Shown here: positions 43,395-53,216 of the stretch, piece after piece | How positions within the stretch are numbered: position 1 is the first letter of the stretch | Layout: each line of letters starts with the position of its first letter | DNA from: Thermoplasmata archaeon | GTDB lineage: Archaea; Thermoplasmatota; Thermoplasmata; Methanomassiliicoccales; Methanomethylophilaceae | Assembly: GCA_015063135.1 (NCBI GenBank) | Contig: SUTA01000009.1 | Span: forward strand, 25,869 to 89,868 | DNA: 64,000 nucleotides | Direction of reading: 5' to 3' | Position numbers and translations under genes: made by a program | The notes under the pieces: model-generated | What the model was told of the DNA's origin: nothing | The model's database searches: none | What the model saw: only the letters and a program-made list of their open reading frames with translations

Positions 43395-44245
43395 CCCTCC
43401 GCGCGTTCTGCCCCGGGCACGTCACGTGCTTCTTCTCCCCCGGCAGGAGGGAGGACCCCCTGGAATCCGGCTCCAGGGGCGTGGGGTTCCTCATGGACTC
43501 CGGTTCGACCGCCGAGGTGTCGGAGAGGCCCGATTCCAGGATCGAGATAACGCTGAACGGTGAGCCCTCGGAGGCCTGCGTGACCAGGTTCGCCTGCGGG
43601 CTCCTGGCCCCCGGGAGGGGCTTCGACATCGCCATAGAGAACCCGCTGCCCCTGGGGCAGGGGTTCGGCACCAGCGCCTCCGGGACCGTGGCCGCGACGA
43701 TGTGCATCGCATCCATCATAGGTGCTTCGGATGATGATGCCCTCAGGGTCTCCCATATATCCGAGGTCGTCAACGGAGGGGGCCTGGGGGATGTCTGCGG
43801 GATGATCCCCGGCTCCGGGTTCTCCGTCAGGGAGACGGCGGGGTTCCCTCCCCACGGGAAGTGCTCCCCGCTGGATCTGGCGCATGGAAGGCTCACCGTC
43901 GCCGTGGTGGGTCCGCCCATAAGCACGGCATCGGTGATCAACGGCTCCACGGCCCAGATGATCTCGGAGGTCGGCGCCGGCTGCATCGACCGCTTCATGG
44001 GCAATCCGACCATGGCGATGCTGTTCGCCTGCTCCAACCAGTTCTCCGCGGCCGCGGGGCTGGAGGGGCCGCATGTGAAGAGGGCGGCGAGGCTCCTGTC
44101 GTTCAGGAGGTACAACTGGGGCATGTGCATGCTCGGCAACAGCATCTTCACGGATGCCCCGGAGGACGTGGTCCACGATATTGCCGGCCCCGACGCCTTC
44201 GTCATGAGCGTGGAGCCCGGATGCAGGCCCCGCGGAATGCTGTGA
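43391..44245 (+). CDS. Pantoate kinase (GHMP family)
   Basis: RAFCPGHVTCFFSP...PLGQGFGTSASGTVAA. Confidence 0.9.
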   Translation: MTLRAFCPGHVTCFFSPGRREDPLESGSRGVGFLMDSGSTAEVSERPDSRIEITLNGEPSEACVTRFACGLLAPGRGFDIAIENPLPLGQGFGTSASGTVAATMCIASIIGASDDDALRVSHISEVVNGGGLGDVCGMIPGSGFSVRETAGFPPHGKCSPLDLAHGRLTVAVVGPPISTASVINGSTAQMISEVGAGCIDRFMGNPTMAMLFACSNQFSAAAGLEGPHVKRAARLLSFRRYNWGMCMLGNSIFTDAPEDVVHDIAGPDAFVMSVEPGCRPRGML

Positions 44246-44320
44246 GACGGCAGAATTCCCTTCGAGCCGTTATTCTCTCATTGATCCCCATCCGATAATG
44301 CAGGATGGTGGCAGACGACC

Positions 44321-44641
44321 ATCAGCATTACATCGTCCGCGGACCGCTGAGACGTAATAGGCGTTCATATCCGGAAGCCCTATCACTAGGAACGCCAGGG
44401 TGGAAGTCCGGCGCGCAAGGACTTCCATGCCATGCGGACCGGGCTTCGGATCCTTGGTAGGAGGTGATGTCAATCGCCGATGATAACAAGGACCAGGGCT
44501 AGTGTCTTGCAAAGCTCGCCCTGGTCCTCGAAGCGATTCGGCTGTTCGTCGAATTGCTGAGGTAAACCCCTTACCGCTCCTTCGGGAGCGGGTCCGAGTT
44601 CTGATATGAGGATTGCCGAGGATGTAGATAAACGCATTGCG
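44321..44641 (+). repeat. Copy 2 of repeat family (peptide frame carries in-frame TAG)
   Basis: Near-identical to 44773-45092; (V)MSIADDNKDQG[TAG]CLAKLALVLEAIRLFVELLR, TAG at 44500-44502, TAA 44563-44565. Confidence 0.8.
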
Positions 44642-44772
44642 ATACACCTCTGCCCAGGCATATGCATCGGAGAATGAGGCCCGAGTGATGCTGCCAGAAT
44701 GCGAAATCGCGGTCCAGCCACCATTCACGTAAATTTCCATCTGATTATGCATGGTACTCTCAAACATCCGTC

Positions 44773-45092
44773 ATCATTCTATTGTCCGTGGACCGCTGAG
44801 ACGTAATAGGCGTTCATATCCGGAAGCCCTATCACTAGGAACGCCAGGGTGGAAGTCCGGTGCGCAAGGACTTCCATGCCGTGCGGACCGGGCTTCGGAT
44901 CCTTGGCAGGAGGTGATCTCGATCGCCGATGAAAACAAGGACCAGGGCCACATTCTCACCAAGATTGCCCTGGTCCTCGAAGCAATCCGGCTATTGGCCG
45001 AGTTGCTAAGATGAAAACCCATTACCGCTCCCCAGGGAGCGGGTCCGAATTCTGATAACAGGATTGCCGAGGATGTAGATAAACGCATTGCG
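44773..45092 (+). repeat. Copy 3 of repeat family
   Basis: Direct repeat of copy 2; GTG-started (V)ISIADENKDQGHILTKIALVLEAIRLLAELLR, 44913-45014. Confidence 0.8.
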
Positions 45093-45207
45093 GTGCCGAA
45101 CACCCCTTCCGAAACGGATGCATCCGCAATTGGATTACACGTCCAACATCCTTTATATAGCGATAACGGGGTGTTTCTCAACGGGCCTCGGCCCGGGAGA
45201 TATCACC

Positions 45208-45636
45208 ATGGAAACGATAGACAGGTTCTGGGGGGACTACTTCTTCCTCCACAAATGGTACCCCATCGGGGTGAAGATCGACGGGATGACCTTCCTCAGC
45301 AGCGAGGCCGCCTACCAGTCGCGCAGGTGCGCCGACCCCGAGGACGGCAGGCGCTTCGCCGGCCTGGACCCGGCGAGGGTCAGGGTGTATGCGGATTAGA
45401 TGATAGCCAAGCCCGGCTGGGAGGAGATCAGGATCGGCCAGATGGAGGAGATCCAGATGGCCAAGTTCACCCAGTATCCGGAGCTCGGAGCCAAGCTCAT
45501 AGCCACCGGCGATGCGGAGCTGATATACAGTAACGAATGCGGCGACGAGTACTGGGGCGTCTTCCAAGGCAGAGGAGAGAACAACCTCGGGAAGGTCCTG
45601 ATGAGGGTCAGGGAGAGACTCGCAGCGGGAGCATGA
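45208..45636 (+). CDS. NADAR family protein with in-frame TAG
   Basis: METIDRFWGDYFFLHKWYPIGVKIDGMTFLSSEAAYQSRRC...VYAD[TAG]MIAKPGWEEIR...KFTQYPELGAKLIATGDAELIYSN...GENNLGKVLMRVRERL; TAG 45397-45399 in frame. Confidence 0.82.
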
Positions 45637-45855
45637 TGCTCTCGGGGCGATGATTCCCCTCATCAGCACTTTCTCGATACCGCCCCCTCCGATTCCGTGC
45701 CTCTGCAGGTTCGGATGAGGAGGAGGCGGAGCGCTTCCCATTAGAAAAACTCATCTTAAAAAAGTAAAAATTCTCTGAAAACTCGTCTTAAAAAAGTTAG
45801 ATTTTTATGAAAAGTCGTCGGAAAAAAGTTTAACAGATAGCGCATATACACCATC

Positions 45856-47214
45856 ATGTTCAGAAGGAAGATCGTCGATGCGCTCTCCGAATGGAAGAAT
45901 TCTGGCACATGCAAGAAGAAGGCAGCGGTGATCAAAGGCTTGAGGCAAGTCGGTAAGACGTTCGCCGTACGGGAATTCGCGCGCACGAATTACGACCATG
46001 TCGTCTACATAGACTTCAAGAAAAAAGCCTCTGCCAAAACTGCGTTCGACGGCGACATGGATGTGGATTCCATAACCCTCAAGCTCACAGCGGTGCTATC
46101 TGATGCCCAGTTCGTTCCTAGCAGGACTGTAATCATCCTTGACGAGGTGCAGGAATGCGCCAGGGCGCGCTTCAGCATCAAGGCGTTCATCGAGGATGGA
46201 CGTTACGACGTCATAGCCACCGGCTCGCTATTGGGGATAAAGGGGTACAACCGCAAAGACCGCGACATTCCCGTGGGCTTCGAGCACACCCTGCACATGT
46301 ACCCCATGGACTTCGAGGAGTTCCTCTGGGCCAAGGGCGTGCCTGATCAGATTATCGGACACGTGTGCGAATGCTTCCGCGACAGTAAACCAGTGGAAGA
46401 GCCAATCCACTCCGCAATGATGGGGCATTTTTATGAGTACATATGCGTCGGCGGGTTACCGGCCGTCGTCGACAGATTCCTCGCGACGAACGACATGAAT
46501 GCTGTCAGAAGGGAGCAGCGCGATCTCCTGGAACAGTACCGCGACGATTTCGGGAAATACCTCGATACTGATGGCAAAGAGACGACAGACCTGATGATGC
46601 TGGGTCGCATCAACCAGGTGTTCGACTCTATACCGTCGCAGCTGAGCAAGGAGAACAAGAAGTTCCAGTACTCGAACATATCCAAGAACGCCAAGGGGAA
46701 CACGCACGCAGCTGCCATCCAATGGCTGGTAGACTACGGCCTTGTGAACAAATCCCATAACCTGTCGTCCCTCGAGCTGCCCCTGAGCGGCTTCAAGGAC
46801 GAGTCCGTGTTCAAACTCTTTATGGCTGACACGGGCCTGCTGGTATCAATGCTGGACCGCGGGATCTACGCCCAGATATTATCAGGCGAGCTTTACGGCT
46901 ACAAGGGCGCGGTGTTCGAGAACGTCATCTCCGATGTCCTCAGCAAGAACGGCGTGAAGCTGTACTACTACCGCAAGCGCAGCGGCCTGGAGATAGATTT
47001 CGTCTCCTCTTATGGGGGCAAAGCCTGCCTCGTCGAGGTGAAGTCCACCACCGGGAACACGAAGTCGGCGAAGACGGTCCTGGGCGACAAGGAGCATTAC
47101 GATGTCGATGTATGCTTCAAATTCGGCTCATACAACGTCGGGTTCATGTACTGGATACTGACCCTCCCGGCCTACATGTCGCCGCTGGTGGCGGCGGAGC
47201 TGTCGGACGAGCGA
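45856..47214 (+). CDS. AAA ATPase with DUF4143-type C-terminal domain
   Basis: KGLRQVGKTFAVREFA...IILDEVQECARA...YYRKRSGLEIDFV; ends ...VAAELSDE + CGA (47212-47214). Confidence 0.87.
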
Positions 47215-48021
47215 ACGCTCCGCGATCCCCCATGCCGCAGGGCCATCGGATGCCGCGTGACCCCTAGAGTACTCGTAGAGCATCCTGTGCCCGTCCTTCC
47301 CGGCGATCCTCACCAGACCCATCTCCATCAGCTTCACAGGATCCCTGAGCCTGAGGTCATCCCATGGAGATTCTGCCGCTGAACTCCCTCGCTGGCTCCA
47401 GCGCATGGGCTGACGCCTGCAGCGTGCCGGAACCGATTAAGGAGGCTATGTCGTGACTCCTCCCATTGACCCTCATGCGGAATAGAACAGACTTGAGATA
47501 CCCAACTCTTCACTTGAAGAGAAATGAAGAGTTTTGAAGAGTTACCCATATGGCGTCGGAGATCGAATGATCTTCGCCCCCTAGGGGGTCCCCCTCGGGC
47601 CGCATACTCCATGAAGACCCGAGAGAGTTGTTGGATCCCCCTTTGGGGGACGGGGTCCCCGAGGTCGCTACTCCAAAGCCCCCAGGGATGGTGGTCGGAC
47701 GGTGGATAGTCGCCCGTAATGGGTTTCCTCGACGAAACGCACGGGTCGACCTGGAAAGGCTTGAAGCCTCCCGGGTTCATCCCCGGCCTTGGGATGAGGC
47801 CGGGGATGTGCCCGTCCGCGGGGGGAAAGGCCGCGGCCGGGCCATTTGGAGGTGCCGCATCACCCAACAGGAGGGAGAAGAAGACGTGGCGGCATTCCTG
47901 CGGCATCGTTGCTCACCCGACCCGACGATACCTGACGGGCCCCCGTGCAATGGGTGAACCGGCACGGTTATGGGCACGCGCCCGTATCACAGGGACGGCG
48001 TTCTCTCCGTCCCGGTGACCG

Positions 48022-48696
48022 TCATTCCTTCCCCGGACCGCCCTCCTCCCCAATCTGGTCGGGGGATCCGGCCCGGCAGGTGCTCTCTGATTCCGGGGAT
48101 GTCCCGGCGTCCGCGGCATCCGTCTTCCGGCGGTACCATGACCATATCTCGGTCACGGCCACCGCGGCCGCGGCGAGTATCGCTACTGACACGATGTTGG
48201 CCTTCCCGACGGATACTGCCTTCCCTAGGATGTGGTCCTTGCCGACGACGACTCCCAGCACGTCATCGTAGCTTACCGTCTCCGACACTGGGGAATTGTC
48301 TCCCTTGGTGACTATCCGCTTATTCCCTGGGTCGTTGGATACCAGTCTATGATGGTTCAGGATCCCCTTCTGCCGGAACTGGATCACATCCCCTTCCTTC
48401 AATGACGGTTTCTCGTCATCATCGATTAGGCGCACCATGACGACAGAATCCTTCTCGATGGTAGGTATGTCGTAATCGGTATGCTCGCCGTCCATTGAAT
48501 CGGTCACTATCAACCTGATGTCCCTGTCGGTGAAATCCACGGACCAGCCATTGAGGTGTAGGGCGCAGAGCATCAGCATCATTATGACCACGACGGCCGC
48601 AAGAATCTTGAGCGAGGGGCGCTTCCTGCCCTTGCGGCCGTCGTTAAGAGAGACGGACGGCGAACATCCGTCTGTTTGAATGGTTTCATCGTTCAA
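48022..48696 (-). CDS. Signal peptidase I (SipW/ER type), TTG start likely
   Basis: VTDSMDGEHTDYDIP...GDVIQFRQKGILNHHRLVS...TKGDNSPVSE. Confidence 0.85.
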   Translation of the reverse strand: MNDETIQTDGCSPSVSLNDGRKGRKRPSLKILAAVVVIMMLMLCALHLNGWSVDFTDRDIRLIVTDSMDGEHTDYDIPTIEKDSVVMVRLIDDDEKPSLKEGDVIQFRQKGILNHHRLVSNDPGNKRIVTKGDNSPVSETVSYDDVLGVVVGKDHILGKAVSVGKANIVSVAILAAAAVAVTEIWSWYRRKTDAADAGTSPESESTCRAGSPDQIGEEGGPGKE

Positions 48697-48700
48697 GCGA

Positions 48701-51700
48701 TCACATCGTCGTGGTAACGGTCGCAGTGTAGTCGTTGGTCGTGTACCCTGACAGCTCGGTCGGCGAATAGCTCTCACCGTCGATGAATCCTGAGACCCAA
48801 TTGCCAGATTCGTCCATCCAGATGACGCCCGGTACGGAGATCACCCTGCCTGATTGCTCGAACTGATGGTCCTCCGTATCCATGAAGATGAAGGTGCCTG
48901 CTGCGCATTGAACATACAGCTTGACCAGATCTACGCCGGATAAGGCGTCAGAACCGAAGCTGAAGGCGGATAGGTCATACCCCATGGTGGGTGCGAAGGC
49001 TGATGCAGGTAAGGTGAGCTTGGTCAATCTGGTGCAACCGCTGAATGCATCATCTCCAACCGTGCTTACATCATCCAATGTCAGCGTGGTGAGATAGTTC
49101 TTGACACTGTTACGGGTGAACAGATCCGTGGAAACGGTGATGTCTCCAGTTATCGTGATCGATGATGCTTCCATCCCATCCCATGCCGTCTTATCCGACT
49201 CACTTAAATCGGAATAGCTGTACATCGCCCCTGAGCCCATTATCACCACTATACCGTCTATGTTGAATGCCCTCGCATTCGAACCTACGGTGATGTAGCC
49301 CGCGCTGTCCTTGACCCAGAATCCACTCTCAACACTGCCGCTGAGCGCCTGCGCAGAACCAGAGCCGTCAAGTTTGAATTCCAGATCGACGCCGGAAGAA
49401 TCTGTGAACGCATTGGCATCAATGGTTACCGTTCCCGCGCCTCTGATCATCACCATGCCTATTTCGGCGTGCTTGGCGAATGCGTTCGCCCCGATGCTGC
49501 TTACGGAGCTGCCTATTATCACGGATGACAGGGACGTGGAGTCGTAACCTGTTTCCCTGTTGAAGGCAGAGGTACCGATGGAGGTCACGCCATCTGGGAA
49601 TGTTATAGAGCCAGAGAGATGGTTGTTCCCGAATGCATTCGCCCCAACAGTAATCAGACGATCCGGCAGAACCAGAGTGGATAATCCCGTTGCCTCGTAG
49701 AATGCATTCTGACCTATCGCCGTTACGGAATCAGGGATAATGATGGAGGTCAATCCGTTGAATCCGTTGAATGCATTATCTCCGATATTTCTCAAAGTTT
49801 TGCAATAGATTGAGAGACTGCTGGGAGTTGATTTGAGGGTGTCATAGCCTCTCGCGCCGGAATTCACAAAATTGATCATCGAATACGAATCCCTCTCTTT
49901 CATCGTGACCACGATCGCGAGATCGTCCAAGATCACAAGATACAAGGACTCATCCTGTGCTGAAGAGATGTCCCAGGATGTCAACGGAAGGATATTGGAT
50001 GTCGAATAGTAATGGCCTGGCTCTACCATATCGTAATCGATCACTCCCTCATCCGATATCGGAATGACGAAATCCTTGTACCAATCCGACTCGGGCAACG
50101 AATCATCTTGCCAGGAGACCGATGTGACGGTATCCGCGATGCGCAACGTCATCAGTCCAGTATTATCAAATACATCACTACCTACGGTCAACGATCCTGT
50201 AGCATTGAATGAAACAGAGCGCAACCCACTTGCATCCTTGAAAGCATTATCGTTCAGTACAGTCACGGAATTAAGATCCGCAAAAGTTACAGATGAACGG
50301 TAGAAAGCATTCTGGTTAATCGTCGTAACGTCGTTGAAAGCTATCTGATTGATCGATGAATATGCGAATGCGTAGGTGTCCACCGTGCGGACAGAGGATA
50401 GAATGGAATGGCTTTCAGTCACTCCAGCAGGCACGAGCTTGAGTACGGATTTATCAGAATTGTACATCGCACTCGTGTCCGAAACGGTAATCTTTCCGAC
50501 CTCTGAGATGCTCTGATTCTTGAAAGCTGCATTGTTGTTGGATACATAGACATGCTTGAGATTTGTGCATCCAAGGAATGCTGTCTGAGGGATGGTTGTG
50601 AGTCTAGATGGGATGTAGATGCGATCCATCCCATTCGCATTGATGCCGCATCCTGAGAATGCATACTCCCCGATGGACGTCACGGTCTCGGGTAGGGAAA
50701 ATATCTTCAGATTGGCAAGACCGGAGAACATCCTGTCACCTATGGAGGTCACACCGTCCTGGACCATAACGCGTGAGATCGTATCAGCATACTCGCTCCA
50801 CGGTGCCTCGCCTGATGGCAGACCGATCGACCCGCTCCCTATAATGATTAGCGTTGTAGAGTTGATTACTGTCCAATAGTAAGTGTTATCCTCATAAGTC
50901 GCAGAATGTATCTCCAAATTAGTCACATTGGACAGCAGAGAACCTGAAATGCCCCCTATGTGCATGTATGAATCGGCTGTGCCTTTATTGTGTACTTTTT
51001 GGTATGTCCAATTCCCTGAACCATCGACCTGATACCCATAGAGTGCAAAGCAAGCAGAGGTATCAGTGAATGTCAAACTGGCGGCCGAGCCGCCACCTTG
51101 GGATGACAAGAGAACAACATTAACCCCGTTGGTACTGCTGTTTGTTCCCAATGGAAGGGTTGTATCCACCCCATATGAGAAACCATATGCTCCCCCATAT
51201 ACCGCGATGTATGCGGCGGCATTCTATAAGCAAATGTTCGTGTTATTGAACCAAGCAAAATTTAGCCTGTCATTGTGATTTTGCGAGATCTTATATTCGT
51301 CAGTCGAATCCGAAAATATCACCTCGCTATAGTAACTCCTCGCACCGTTGAAAGCGCCGTTACACACGCTTTCAGCTGAACAGTCAATGATTTTTGTTCT
51401 ATTATCTGTCAACTCCGAATCCTGCATATAGACGATTTCATCAACTTCCTGGATAATCTGTCCATTGACTACCTGGATGTTTGTGTTCGAATCTGATATC
51501 TCGAGATGCTTCAATAACGAAGCGTAAAAGGTTCCACAACCATTGCTATTTCCGAGTACCAGGTTAACATTCGAATGGAAATAAATGGTCAACGGCGTGG
51601 TATGGTACGCGAAGGCGGATTTTCTAATATCGACCATCGATTCGGGAATCTGAACAGTACGTAGGCCGCTTCCGCCCACACCGTTATTACGAAGCATGTT

Positions 51701-53215
51701 CCCGCCTTTCTTCTCATCCGAATCTACATTTCCAGATAGTCCTTGCTGCAGGATCACATAATCCGGAGATGTATTCACCAGTACAGGATAATTTACCGTA
51801 GAGGTCTCGGTACCGCACCAAAATGCTCCGATACCTGTGATCAACCCTACAACCTTTCCGTCGATCTTCCATATATGCGAAAAGATGACTTTTGTTTCTT
51901 CCGTATTGCTGCTGTAACCTGTCGGGTAAGCGCCGTACTTGGCATTTTGACCCCTCAATGTCCCGGTAGTAAGACTCATAGTTTTGGTGCTGTAAACACA
52001 TCCCTCCTGCATCGTCCCCAGCCCTGATGCGGCATATGCCGTACCAGTGTATGTTCCTGCATCGTGTGTCGCCCCGCCATTCTCATAGTCAGAGAAGATG
52101 TAGAAGCTCACATCTGGAAACGCATCGCTGGCGATGCTGATCGTAGATCTCTCTCTGGGCAATGCGTCGAGGTTCTGATCGATGACCACCACCGTGAGGT
52201 TGGTACATCCGTCGAAGGTCTTGGATGGCACCGAATATGATGACCCGCCGAATGATGCCAGGGCGAGGTCCAGCTCCACTATGAGAAGCGATGTGCAATT
52301 CCCGAAGGTGTATGACCTGTTGCCGTCGGTGGAGAGAGATTCCAAGGTGTCCACTGACGTGTTCAGATGAACCGCCTGGAGAGCTGTGCAACCGTAGAAC
52401 GCCTTGTACCCTATGAACTCGATGCACTCGCTGAATATCAGCTGAGTGATGAAGCTGTTGCCCTCGAACGCGTTCCTTCCGATGATCTCAGTCCCATAAG
52501 GGATGATGTATACACAGTTCGGATCGTCCACCGTTCCTCCCGAGCCCACACCGTTCAGCGGATACTTCACCAAGGTCTCCTTGCCGCTGTGAGTTGTTCC
52601 TGTTGTATCCTTGTAACTGTTGGCAAAGAGCACCCCATCCTTGGAATGAAATGTTGTGTTGTTCGGACTGACGTTTATGTAGACTAAACCGGCCATCCCG
52701 TCGAAGGTCGAATAATCCATGGTATCCACGGTGGACGGGATGCCAATATCTGTTATCTCTGAGCATCCGTCGAATATGCCTGAGCCGAGCTCGGAGATGC
52801 CCTCCATTAGGGAGACCTCCGTCAAGGCGGTGAATCCCTTGAAGGCGTCATCGCTCACGGAACTAAGTATCTGTCCCCGGATTACCAGCTTCTCCGCGCT
52901 CGTCTTGTATGAATCCCACGGGCGAAGGGAAAGGTCTGCTGAGTAGTCCTGCATCGGCCCTGCCGATCTGACGTTCAGAATCAGCTCCTTCTCTCCCGCG
53001 TTCCAGCTCACATCTATCTGGGCCGGTTCCGGATCCGCGGCGAGACCGTCGCCCCCCATGATCGCGATGCCCATGACGGCCGCCAATATGAGCGCCAGGC
53101 TTAACGTGAGGATCTTGCGGGCATCCATCATCCCAGACCTTTTCGGGATGGTGTCAGCCGAGGATAATCTCGGATCCCTTGCATTTGATTCGTTGCTACT
53201 TCTTCCGTTTCTCAA
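48701..53215 (-). CDS. Giant BspA-like leucine-rich-repeat surface protein with in-frame TAG
   Basis: ORFs 51224-53215 and 48701-51169 share one frame; only TAG (51224-51226) separates them. Repeated LRR_5 motifs (FxGCTxLxxVxLPxSVTxIGxxAF) on both sides. Confidence 0.82.
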
Positions 53216-53216
53216 T

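Noticed and set aside
47430-48020. Small ORFs and palindromes in the 47.4-48.0 kb intergenic region
   Set aside because: No recognisable protein or RNA family; frames look like GC-rich noise or degraded sequence.
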